Shown here: in pieces, positions 38,901 through 46,267 of the stretch
Layout: the number at the start of each line of letters is the position of its first letter
Numbering within the stretch: the stretch's first letter is position 1
Translations under genes and position numbers: made by a program
Assembly: GCF_014784055.1 (NCBI RefSeq)
Contig: NZ_CP061813.1
Coordinates: 1,808,001-1,872,000 of the forward strand
Direction of reading: 5' to 3'
Source of the DNA: Polaribacter haliotis
GTDB lineage: Bacteria; Bacteroidota; Bacteroidia; Flavobacteriales; Flavobacteriaceae
DNA length: 64,000 bases
The notes under the pieces: generated by a model
Told to the model about the DNA's origin: nothing
Databases searched by the model: none
The model's input: only the letters and a program-made list of their open reading frames with translations

Positions 38901-38989
38901 ATTTTTGGGATCCAGAATTAGGTGATGGTAATGGTGCTGTATATCCGAATATCTCAACATATAACTTTGGTCTTAGACTTACATTTTAA
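35936..38989 (+). CDS. SusC-like TonB-dependent outer-membrane importer (PUL2)
   Basis: 1017 residues. Signal peptide ending TGYSQ; carboxypeptidase-regulatory-like domain (RGSVYEKDTGYPLPSANVQV); DEIILVGYGKQKKQSAVGAQ leading into the plug; plug motif LKDATSTAVYGTRGANGV; barrel with terminal aromatic (NFGLRLTF). Imports an oligosaccharide together with the SusD-like protein 10 bp downstream. It is not a close copy of the PUL1 SusC (different plug and loop sequences), consistent with another substrate. Transcribed from the operator-promoter at 35734-35844. Confidence 0.96.
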   Translation: MTKATFTYLFLIVFTITGYSQTKTVRGSVYEKDTGYPLPSANVQVKGTSKGVTTNFDGNYEINVKVGDIIVFSYLGFENKEVKIEQKDVIDVYLTSSASQLDEIILVGYGKQKKQSAVGAQSSIKATELKIPVRDLTTAIAGRLSGVVSTERGGGPGSNGANLFIRGVATFSSSPQGPLLVVDGVPDRSINNIDPEDIESFTILKDATSTAVYGTRGANGVILIVTKKGKVGKPIINVEVNQAITKFTALPEFIDGPTFQTLYNEAQVTRGKNPAFTQDRIDLTASGADPDLYPNVDWYDTILRDFATNKRLNISVSGGAEAARYYISAGYFGEDGLFKTGDVDNFNSKLSLDRFNFTSNVDVNITKSTKLDLGITGFVTNFNAPAIGVNELFNLTTSTAPHIIPGGTYSNGQWPQLQGTRESPFQALTQSGVQNVYRNSFRTNIRLTQELDFILDGLSATGMFAFDINATNTNRRSRFLQTYYATGRDADGNLITEVSSPGNEELSFSNSSSSDRRFYTEAAVNYAQTFGNHEVSGLLLFNQSDFRIANPGSYVASLPFRQRNYVGRATYGYNEKYFAEANFSYSGSDQFVPSERYGFFPSFGAGWLVSNEKFFKPIENIVSYMKLRYSFGQSGNAAVSDPNLRFLYLSRLGDSGGYTFGSPGATRGFTGFNEQLIGGNTKWETTYKQNLGIEVSFLNNDLDLIVELFNERREGILLKNFVIPYSSGLTVGNIPLSNVGKTKNKGIDITLNYDKRWSMDNFFSFRGTFNYNKNEAVFNGLPPFRYDYQNRIGQPISQRFGYVATGLFETQDEVDNAAIQNGDTRPGDIRYKDLNGDGIINSDDQTAIGLGSIPRITYGLTFAGGFKGFDASLFFQGVGQVDFNYASGFGTQPFVQGPTYGNVYTNVLDRWTEANPNPNAFYPRLSTNETLTSNYVTSTFWTKRADYIRLKQAEIGYTLVGGEDVSEKYFKKLRIFINGTNLLTFSKWDFWDPELGDGNGAVYPNISTYNFGLRLTF

Positions 38990-38999
38990 AAAAAATATT

Positions 39000-40829
39000 A
39001 TGAAAATTTCAAATTATAAACAAACTGTTTTTCTTTTATTATCATTACTATTTGTTTTTCAAAGTTGTGATAGTGATTATTTAGAAGCACAGCCAGAAAA
39101 CAATCTTAATACAGACGCAATATTTCAAAACAGAAACCAAACAGAAAGATGGTGGGCAGGTTTATTTACACGTATTCCAGATTTCTTTAACATGCCATAT
39201 GGTTTTCAATATTCGTTTATGACAGACGAATTAGATTCAAGTCAATGGAACTTACCTGTCATTAATAGTGGAGCATTAAATCCTGCTTCTTCCCCATCTA
39301 ACTTTCAACAGTTATATGAATCTATTCGTTTATGTTCTATATTTTTACAAAACATAGAAGGCAATCAAGAATTACAATCTTTACAAAATGGAGATAAAAT
39401 TATTGCACAATACAGAGGAGAAGCAACATTTTTAAGAGCATATTATTATTGGTATATGATGCGTCAAGTAGGGCCTGTTGTAATTGTACCTTTAGAACCA
39501 GCAAGTCCAACAGACGAATTACAAATTCCTAGAAGTACTTGGGATGAGTCTGTAGAATTTGTACTAACTCAATTAGAATTAGCAAAGGCAGATTTACCTA
39601 CAGACTATTTTCAAACTGGTACCACTACTGTAGATGCTTCACAAATTGGACGTATCAATAAAATGATTGTTGAAGCTGTAGAATCTCAAATATTACTTTA
39701 TCATGCAAGCCCATTGTATAATGGTAATACAACTATGACAGATTTTACTAACTTAGATGGAACTCAATTATTAAATAGTAATTACGACGCTGGTAGATGG
39801 GCAACAGCAGCAACTGCTGCCAAGAGAGCTATTGATATTGCTGAAGCTAATGGAAAAGGATTATATACTGCTAATGGAAGTAGTGCTTTTGAAACTGCAT
39901 ACAACTCAGTAAGAAACATGTATTGGGATGGATGGCAAACAGAAGGAGTTTGGGTAAGACCATCTTCTGCAGTAACCGGAACTTACGAAATTCATGCTTC
40001 ACCAAGAGGAATTGCAGGAACTGCATATAATGGAATTGCTGTTGTTCAAAAATTAGTTGATGATTTTAGAACAGCAAGTGGCTTAAAAATTGAAGATGAT
40101 CCAAATTATACAGAAGTAAATTATGAAGCAACTGCAACACCATATTATGTTGCTGGAACAAACTCTATGTTTGCAAATAGGGAAGCAAGATTTTATGCTA
40201 ACGTTAACTTTAATGGAGCTGTTATGCCTGGAAATCCAAAACCGGGAGAAACTGCAGTAGAATTCTACAACACAGGAAATTCTGGAAAAGCCGGAGCTCC
40301 AAGAGATTGGCCTAAAACCGGTTTTTCTGCTAGAAAAAACGTACATCCAACATTTAGTGTAAACCCTTATGTAGCTGTAAGCAGACCAGCAATGCTTATA
40401 AGAGTTGCAGAATTATACTTAAATTATGCAGAAGCACTTAACGAATCTAGTCCTGGAAATCCAGATATTACTAATTATTTAAACAGAGTTAGAAATAGAG
40501 CAGGTTTACCAAATATAGCAAGTGGGTTAAGTCAATCTCAAATGAGAGAAGAAATAAGATTGGAAAGAAGAATAGAACTTTGTTACGAAGGTGCTCACAG
40601 ATTTTCTGATGTAAGAAGATGGATGGTTGCAGAAGAAGAAGGTTATAAACAAGGAGGAGACTACTTTGGAATGACAATGGACGCTGGAAATACATTATCA
40701 AGCCCAGAATTTCATGTTAGATCTAAAGCATTCGAAAGAGCATCTTGGCAACGTAAATACTATTTTTTACCTTACGGTCAGAATGAAGCTGATAGAAATT
40801 TAGAATTAGTTCAGTTTCCAGGATATTAA
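39000..40829 (+). CDS. SusD-like surface glycan-binding lipoprotein (PUL2)
   Basis: 609 residues from ATG at 39000, which opens the signal peptide with lipobox FQSC (Cys23); an in-frame ATG at 38922 lies inside susC and is rejected. RagB/SusD features: FLRAYYYWYMMRQVGPV, AMLIRVAELYLNYAEALNE, NYLNRVRNRAGLP, RIELCYEGAHRFSDVRRWM, and the end YFLPYGQNEADRN. Acidic residues after the cysteine suggest surface display. Works with the SusC-like protein at 35936. Confidence 0.95.
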   Translation: MKISNYKQTVFLLLSLLFVFQSCDSDYLEAQPENNLNTDAIFQNRNQTERWWAGLFTRIPDFFNMPYGFQYSFMTDELDSSQWNLPVINSGALNPASSPSNFQQLYESIRLCSIFLQNIEGNQELQSLQNGDKIIAQYRGEATFLRAYYYWYMMRQVGPVVIVPLEPASPTDELQIPRSTWDESVEFVLTQLELAKADLPTDYFQTGTTTVDASQIGRINKMIVEAVESQILLYHASPLYNGNTTMTDFTNLDGTQLLNSNYDAGRWATAATAAKRAIDIAEANGKGLYTANGSSAFETAYNSVRNMYWDGWQTEGVWVRPSSAVTGTYEIHASPRGIAGTAYNGIAVVQKLVDDFRTASGLKIEDDPNYTEVNYEATATPYYVAGTNSMFANREARFYANVNFNGAVMPGNPKPGETAVEFYNTGNSGKAGAPRDWPKTGFSARKNVHPTFSVNPYVAVSRPAMLIRVAELYLNYAEALNESSPGNPDITNYLNRVRNRAGLPNIASGLSQSQMREEIRLERRIELCYEGAHRFSDVRRWMVAEEEGYKQGGDYFGMTMDAGNTLSSPEFHVRSKAFERASWQRKYYFLPYGQNEADRNLELVQFPGY

Positions 40830-40850
40830 TATTTAATTAAAGTTATAATT

Positions 40851-41813
40851 ATGAAAACAAATAATATATACAAATCATTTTTAATTGTAATAATGGTTTC
40901 TCTTTCAATTTCTTGTGAAGATGAAACACCAGCTTATGAACAATTAACAGATTCAAAAGAGAATGCTCAAATATTTATTGCAAAAGCTGTAAATGGAGCT
41001 GTAGATTTAGAAATTTTTCCTTATGCAGACCAAAGAGAAACTAACTTTGGTATTGGTTTTGGAGGTGTAGGACTTCCTGCTAGTGATATTTCTGTTAAAC
41101 TAGAAATAAACCAAACTGCTTTAGATAGTTTAAATCAAATAAGAGTTGCAAGTGGTAGAGATCCTTATTTAATTTTCCCATCAGATGCATATGAAATAGG
41201 AGATTTATCTTTTACAATTCCAGCAGGAAAACAATCTTCTGGAGTAACTAAACTTACTTATTTCCCTAATAAATTTGATAGCTCTTCCGATTTTGCTTTG
41301 CCATTGACAATTGTAGAATCTTCAGGTTACAATGTAAACCCTTCAACTAAAAATATTATTTTTTTAGCAAATGCACCAAGAGAAAGAGTTGCAAATACAA
41401 ATGGTTGGATAGCAACTGCGTCTTCATCTCAAGACAATGGTTGGGAAAATACAGGTTTAGCTAGTGCACTTTTAGATGGTGATCTAAATACGATTTGGCA
41501 CTCAGAATACAGTCCTACAACTCCAGGCTACCCTCATACTGTAAGTTTTGATATGACAAAAAAGATATTTGTTACAAAAGTACAAATAGCTCCACGTCAA
41601 AATAATAACTCTGGGCCTACTAAATTTTATTTAGAAGGTACAAATGGTGGAGATTGGATAAAACTAACAGAAGAATTAGATTTTAATCCAGCAAACATTG
41701 ATTTTCAAGAATACGTTATAACAGGGCAAACTTTAGATAAGATTAGAATGGTTATGACAGAAGGAAGGCAAACAGTAAGCTTCTTATCAGAATTTAAAGT
41801 CTTTGCGTTCTAA
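40851..41813 (+). CDS. DUF1735-F5/8 type C surface lipoprotein
   Basis: 320 residues, lipobox SISC (Cys22) followed by EDE. Residues about 40-175 are DUF1735-like (FIAKAVNGAVDLEIFPYADQ, DAYEIGDLSFTIPAGKQSSG, FALPLTIVESSGYNV); such domains occur in surface binding proteins and some endo-glycosidase lipoproteins. Residues about 180-320 are a discoidin/CBM32-like domain (GLASALLDGDLNTIWHSEY, HTVSFDMTKKIFVTKVQI). No catalytic domain, so it is probably the SusE-position glycan-binding protein of PUL2. 21 bp after susD and followed by a strong terminator. Confidence 0.85.
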   Translation: MKTNNIYKSFLIVIMVSLSISCEDETPAYEQLTDSKENAQIFIAKAVNGAVDLEIFPYADQRETNFGIGFGGVGLPASDISVKLEINQTALDSLNQIRVASGRDPYLIFPSDAYEIGDLSFTIPAGKQSSGVTKLTYFPNKFDSSSDFALPLTIVESSGYNVNPSTKNIIFLANAPRERVANTNGWIATASSSQDNGWENTGLASALLDGDLNTIWHSEYSPTTPGYPHTVSFDMTKKIFVTKVQIAPRQNNNSGPTKFYLEGTNGGDWIKLTEELDFNPANIDFQEYVITGQTLDKIRMVMTEGRQTVSFLSEFKVFAF

Positions 41814-41854
41814 AAAGAGAAGAATCTTATAATTTATACTTATTTTAATATAGA

Positions 41855-41889
41855 AAAATCTGTGGAAAATAATTCCACAGATTTTTTTA
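41855..41889 (+). terminator. Intrinsic terminator of the susC2-susD2 operon
   Basis: Stem AAATCTGTGGAA / TTCCACAGATTT, 12 perfect pairs with a five-base loop, followed by a T run. It lies 42 bp after the stop codon. Confidence 0.9.
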
Positions 41890-41907
41890 TTTACTATAGT
41901 TTTAGAA

Positions 41908-41931
41908 AGTAACAGTTTTAATTCTGTTACT
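41908..41931 (+). repeat. Inverted repeat upstream of the galactose operon
   Basis: AGTAACAG and CTGTTACT, perfect 8-bp arms with an eight-base spacer, followed by ATAAAAAAAA. Could be a second hairpin after the upstream operon or a protein-binding site; I cannot decide. Confidence 0.45.
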
Positions 41932-42003
41932 ATAAAAAAAATTTTCATGATATCTGTTTAAATTAATTTGAAATATATTGAATAATTATTACAAATAAAA
42001 CAT

Positions 42004-42019
42004 ACCAGTACCTACTAGT
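42004..42019. promoter_or_regulatory. Candidate operator of the GntR-type gal regulator
   Basis: ACCAGTA and TACTAGT, 7-bp arms with one mismatch around a CC spacer. It overlaps the TTG -33 element of the galactose operon promoter, a position expected for autorepression. Confidence 0.5.
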
Positions 42020-42048
42020 TGTTTTATAATAAAATATTGATATCTTTG
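42019..42048 (+). promoter_or_regulatory. Promoter of the galactose operon
   Basis: TTG (42019-42021), 19-bp spacer, TATCTTTG (42041-42048), a full match to the Bacteroidota TTG/TAnnTTTG consensus. The ATG at 42053 is only 5 nt past the -7 box, so the transcript would be leaderless or nearly so. Confidence 0.8.
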
Positions 42049-42052
42049 CAAC

Positions 42053-43048
42053 ATGAAAATAGTTTCTCTAAAAAAATCTGGTGTTCCAAAATACAAGCAA
42101 ATTGTAAACTCAATTGAGCGTGCAATTGTTAGTGGAAAACTAAAAAAAGGAGACAAGCTACCTTCTTTAAATGTTGTAAAAGACCAACATAAATTATCCA
42201 GAGACACTGTTTTAAACGCTTTTAACGAACTTAAAACGAGAGGAATCATTCATTCTGTGGTTGGAAAAGGCTATTTTGTAAGTAGTGAAGATGTACTTGT
42301 AAAAAAGAAAATCTTTCTACTTTTCGATGAATTAAATTCTTTTAAAGAAGATTTATACAACTCATTTTTAGATTGTTTGGGCGATAATTGTCAAGTAGAT
42401 ATTTTTTTTCATCATTTTAACGAAGATGTTTTTAACAAATTGATAAACGACAATAATGGCAATTACAGTTCTTATGTAATAATGCCTGCAAATCTAAAAA
42501 ATGTAAATGTTGCAGTTGATAATTTACCGAAAGAGAACGTTTATATTTTAGATCAAAAACATCCTGAGCTATTAGACTATCCAGTAATTTTTCAAAATTT
42601 CGAAAAAGATATTTTCAACGGACTTTCCAGTGCTTTATCAAAACTAAAAAATTACAAAAAACTGATTTTATTATTCCCAAAAGTGAAACAACCTAAAGGA
42701 ATTTTAAATGGTTTTCAACTATTTTGTGACGCAAACAATTTTAATTCGGAAGTAATTTCTTCTTTAGAAAACAGCACTCCCAAAAAAGGAGAAGTCTATT
42801 TAATTTTAGATGATAAAAACCTGATTCGAATCATTAAAAAGATAAAAGAAAACAACTTACAATTATCTAAAGATATTGGTTTAATTTCTTTTAATGATAC
42901 TATTTTAAAGGAAGTTGTTGCAGATGGAATTACAACCATATCTACCGATTTTAATTTAATGGGAGAAAAATTGGCGCAAATGATTTTAAATAACGAGCAC
43001 ACGAAAATTGAAAATCCGAGTGCCTTAATTTTAAGAAAATCTTTATAA
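42053..43048 (+). CDS. GntR-family regulator with sugar-binding-like C-terminus
   Basis: 331 residues. Residues 1-80 are a GntR winged helix (YKQIVNSIERAIVSGKLKKG, LPSLNVVKDQHKLSRDTV, VGKGYFV). From about 90 on the fold looks like a LacI-type periplasmic-binding domain (KKIFLLFDELNSFKEDLYNS, IGLISFNDTILKEVVADGIT, ISTDFNLMGEKLAQMIL). Such proteins repress sugar genes until a sugar or sugar phosphate binds. Its stop is 2 bp from galM, so it heads the galactose operon and probably controls it, with a candidate operator over its own promoter at 42004. The effector is inferred to be galactose-derived. Confidence 0.88.
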   Translation: MKIVSLKKSGVPKYKQIVNSIERAIVSGKLKKGDKLPSLNVVKDQHKLSRDTVLNAFNELKTRGIIHSVVGKGYFVSSEDVLVKKKIFLLFDELNSFKEDLYNSFLDCLGDNCQVDIFFHHFNEDVFNKLINDNNGNYSSYVIMPANLKNVNVAVDNLPKENVYILDQKHPELLDYPVIFQNFEKDIFNGLSSALSKLKNYKKLILLFPKVKQPKGILNGFQLFCDANNFNSEVISSLENSTPKKGEVYLILDDKNLIRIIKKIKENNLQLSKDIGLISFNDTILKEVVADGITTISTDFNLMGEKLAQMILNNEHTKIENPSALILRKSL

Positions 43049-43050
43049 AT

Positions 43051-43941
43051 ATGTTTACTATTAAAGAAAAAAACGAAAGTAGTTTCAACTTAGTAGAACT
43101 AAATAACACCAGAAACAATTCGCATGCTCGTATTTCTCTAAATGAAGGTGGAAGATTACAAAACTTAAAATTTAAAGGGATTTCTATTATTGAAGATCAA
43201 CCAAATTTCCATTATAAAGACTGTTATTCCTCTGCGATTTTATTTCCATTTGCCAATAGAATCGAAGAAGGAAAATATACTTACAAAAACAAAGAATATC
43301 AATTTAAAAGCAACGAACCTAAAAGTAAAAACGCCTTACATGGTTTGGTTTTTAACAAAGATTTTAAAATTTTAGAAAAAGAAATTACTTCTAATAGTGC
43401 TTCTGTTACTATATATTATTCAGAAAAAAATGACTGTAAAAGCTTTCCTTTTAAATATTCGCTTTATGCAACCTACACGCTTTTAGAAGAAGAATTACAA
43501 CTAAAAATATCTGTAAAAAACGATGACTCAACATCATTTCCATTTGTTTTAGGCTGGCATCCTTATTTTAATTGCGACGATTTTAAAAACAGTTTCCTCA
43601 ATTTTAAAAGTGATAAAAAAGTAATTTTCGATAAAAATTTAATTACAAAAGAAATAGTAGACCATAAAACAGCTTCAAAATTTGAATTGGAGAACAAACA
43701 TTTAGACGATGGATTTGTTCTTGAAAATGATGTTATAAAGTTTTCTACGCCTAAATATCAATTAGAATTATCATCAACATCTAAAGAAAACTTTTTACAA
43801 TTATACACTCCTAAAGATAAACCAATTATTGCTATTGAATCTATGACAGGGATTTCTAATAGTTTTAACAACAAAATAGGTTTGCAAGAATTAGAAGCTA
43901 AAAAAAGCTATGCTTTAACTTGGACTGTAAAATTTTTATAA
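43051..43941 (+). CDS. galM: Aldose 1-epimerase (mutarotase)
   Basis: Interconverts alpha and beta anomers of galactose, feeding galactokinase. 296 residues, slightly short but whole. Visible family features: GGRLQNLKFKGISII, FPFANRIEEGKY with the conserved Arg, NALHGLVFNK with the active-site His, LGWHPYFN with the second His, and the late LQLYTPKDKPIIAIESMTG holding the conserved Glu. Cytoplasmic, no signal. Lies between the regulator and galK with short gaps of 2 and 12 bp. The divergent group would also fit a generic aldose 1-epimerase; context makes galactose most likely. Confidence 0.88.
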   Translation: MFTIKEKNESSFNLVELNNTRNNSHARISLNEGGRLQNLKFKGISIIEDQPNFHYKDCYSSAILFPFANRIEEGKYTYKNKEYQFKSNEPKSKNALHGLVFNKDFKILEKEITSNSASVTIYYSEKNDCKSFPFKYSLYATYTLLEEELQLKISVKNDDSTSFPFVLGWHPYFNCDDFKNSFLNFKSDKKVIFDKNLITKEIVDHKTASKFELENKHLDDGFVLENDVIKFSTPKYQLELSSTSKENFLQLYTPKDKPIIAIESMTGISNSFNNKIGLQELEAKKSYALTWTVKFL

Positions 43942-43953
43942 AACCGAATTAAT

Positions 43954-45102
43954 ATGAGTAACCAATTAATTAAAGAAGTAAAAGACGAATTCAAGAAAAC
44001 ATTTTCTGCGAATCCTTTATTGGTATTTTCACCAGGAAGAATAAATATTATTGGAGAACATACAGATTATAATGGCGGTTTTGTATTTCCTGCAGCTGTA
44101 GATAAAGGAATTGCAGCCGCAATTCAAAAAAGCGATACTGGGTCTTGTACTGCAATTGCAATGGATTTAGAGAGCACAATAGAATTTGAATTAGACAAAT
44201 TAAAAACCTCCAAAGAGGGAAATTGGGAAAATTACGTTTTTGGTGTAGTTGCAGAAATTCAAAATAGAAATAAAATTATTGGCGATTTTAATATCATTTT
44301 TAAAGGAAATATTCCTGGAGGAGCAGGCATGTCTTCTTCTGCTGCTTTAGAAAACAGTGTGGTTTTTGGTTTAAACGAATTGTTCGATTTAGGGTTATCA
44401 AAAACAGAAATGATTTTAATTTCACAAAAAGCAGAACACAATTATGTGGGGGTAAAATGTGGAATTATGGACCAATATGCAAGTATGTTTGGTATTAAAG
44501 ATAATGCTTTACTATTAGATTGCAGAACGATAAAATCGAAACCTTATAAAATCGATTTTAAAGAGCATCAATTAATGTTAATCAACACAAATGTAAAGCA
44601 TAGCTTGTCTGACAGTGCATATAACGATAGACGTTCTGCCTGCGAAAGCATTGCAGAATTATTAAATGTAGAAACTTTAAGAGAAGCTTCTGAAAAAGAT
44701 TTAGAAAAAATTATTGATAAAGTTACGCCAGAAAATTACCAAAAAGCATTGTATGTAATTCAAGAAATTGAAAGAACACAAAAAGCTGCAAAAGCAATTG
44801 AAGAAAATGATTTGGAAACTTTAGGTGCTTTAATTTATGGTTCTCATAATGGTTTGCAACACCAATATAAAGTAAGTTGCGATGAGCTGGATTTTTTGGT
44901 AAACCAAGCTAAAAAAAACAAAGACGTTTTAGGCGCAAGAATGATGGGTGGTGGTTTTGGTGGTTGTACCATTAACTTAATTAAAAAAGATGAAGCAAAA
45001 AACTTTGCAAAAACTGCATCTAAAGCATATAAAAATAAGTTCGACAAAGACTGTTCTGTGTATTTTATAGAACTTTCTAATGGTACACATTTGGTAAAAT
45101 AA
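43954..45102 (+). CDS. galK: Galactokinase
   Basis: Phosphorylates alpha-D-galactose at C1 with ATP, first Leloir step. GHMP kinase of 382 residues, the usual size. Galactokinase signature GRINIIGEHTDYNGG at about residues 29-43, ATP loop GGAGMSSSAALE, GIMDQYASMFG with the catalytic Asp, and the third motif ARMMGGGFGGC near the C-terminus. 19 bp before galT. GalNAc kinase is a conceivable variant but the signature is standard for galactose. Confidence 0.95.
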   Translation: MSNQLIKEVKDEFKKTFSANPLLVFSPGRINIIGEHTDYNGGFVFPAAVDKGIAAAIQKSDTGSCTAIAMDLESTIEFELDKLKTSKEGNWENYVFGVVAEIQNRNKIIGDFNIIFKGNIPGGAGMSSSAALENSVVFGLNELFDLGLSKTEMILISQKAEHNYVGVKCGIMDQYASMFGIKDNALLLDCRTIKSKPYKIDFKEHQLMLINTNVKHSLSDSAYNDRRSACESIAELLNVETLREASEKDLEKIIDKVTPENYQKALYVIQEIERTQKAAKAIEENDLETLGALIYGSHNGLQHQYKVSCDELDFLVNQAKKNKDVLGARMMGGGFGGCTINLIKKDEAKNFAKTASKAYKNKFDKDCSVYFIELSNGTHLVK

Positions 45103-45121
45103 TCAACTAACAAACAATCGT

Positions 45122-46144
45122 ATGAACAATACAAATTTGCAAGATTACTCGCATAAAAGATTTAATATTTTAACTGGAGAATGGGTTTTGGTTTCTCCTC
45201 ACAGAGCAAAAAGACCTTGGCAAGGACAAAATGAAGAAATTTCTACTGAAAAAAGACCTTCTTATGACGAAAGTTGCTATTTATGTGCAACAAACACAAG
45301 AATTAACGGGGAAGTAAATCCCGATTATAAAGACGTTTTTATTTTTACCAACGATTTTGCTGCGCTTCAAAAAGATTCGCCAAAATTTAATGTGAATGAT
45401 GGTTTATTGCAAGCAAAAAGCGAAAATGGAATTTGTAAAGTAATTTGTTTTAGCCCAGATCATTCAAAGAGTTTGGCAGACATGGAAGTTGCTGACATTA
45501 AAAAGGTGGTAAATACTTGGCAAAAAGAATATGTTTCTATTGGTGAAATTGAAGGCATAAATTATGTTCAAATTTTTGAAAACAAAGGAGCAGTAATGGG
45601 TTGTAGCAATCCTCATCCTCATGGACAAATCTGGAGTCAGACTTCGTTACCTAATGAAGTTGATAAAAAAAATCAGCAACAATTAGCCTATTATAAAGAG
45701 AAAAAAAGTAGTCTTTTAGGAGATTATTTACAACAAGAACAAACATCTAAAGAAAGAATTATTTTTGAAAATGACGATTTTTTAGTGTTGACTCCTTTTT
45801 GGGCAATTTGGCCTTTTGAAGTGATGATTGCTCCTAAAAAAGCGCAAAAAAACATCACAGAAATGACCGAAAACGAAGCTTTAAATTTCGCAGAAGCAAT
45901 TTCTGTTATTACAAAAGCGTATGACAAGTTGTTCAACACTTCTTTCCCATATTCTTCTGGAATACATCAAGCACCCACAGATGGAGAAGAAAATAAACAT
46001 TGGCATTGGCATATGAGTTTTTATCCACCTTTGTTAAGAAGCGCAACTGTAAAGAAATTTATGGTGGGTTATGAGATGTTTGGATCGCCACAAAGAGATA
46101 TTACTGCAGAAATTGCTGCAGCTAGATTAAAAGAATTAGTTTAA
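45122..46144 (+). CDS. galT: Galactose-1-phosphate uridylyltransferase
   Basis: Transfers UMP from UDP-glucose to galactose-1-phosphate. 340 residues, full length. Active-site HxH in CSNPHPHGQIWSQ, N-terminal metal-binding CYLCATNT, and HWHWHMSFYPPLLRS near the end. Third enzyme of the operon. No UDP-glucose 4-epimerase gene lies beside it; the epimerase-like gene at 25173 is better read as threonine dehydrogenase, so galE must be elsewhere. Confidence 0.95.
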   Translation: MNNTNLQDYSHKRFNILTGEWVLVSPHRAKRPWQGQNEEISTEKRPSYDESCYLCATNTRINGEVNPDYKDVFIFTNDFAALQKDSPKFNVNDGLLQAKSENGICKVICFSPDHSKSLADMEVADIKKVVNTWQKEYVSIGEIEGINYVQIFENKGAVMGCSNPHPHGQIWSQTSLPNEVDKKNQQQLAYYKEKKSSLLGDYLQQEQTSKERIIFENDDFLVLTPFWAIWPFEVMIAPKKAQKNITEMTENEALNFAEAISVITKAYDKLFNTSFPYSSGIHQAPTDGEENKHWHWHMSFYPPLLRSATVKKFMVGYEMFGSPQRDITAEIAAARLKELV

Positions 46145-46267
46145 AGATTACCTTTCAAGAGGAATTCAAAAATAAAAGTCCTAAAAAAAATTAACAATTA
46201 CATCTTCTAAAAATTCTGATGTATATTTAGACACATTTAAAATCAACTTACAACTAAAAACCAAATT

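Noticed and set aside
38922..40829. SusD2 start at 38922
   Set aside because: It lies inside susC2 and adds 26 residues in front of a clear lipoprotein signal beginning at 39000.
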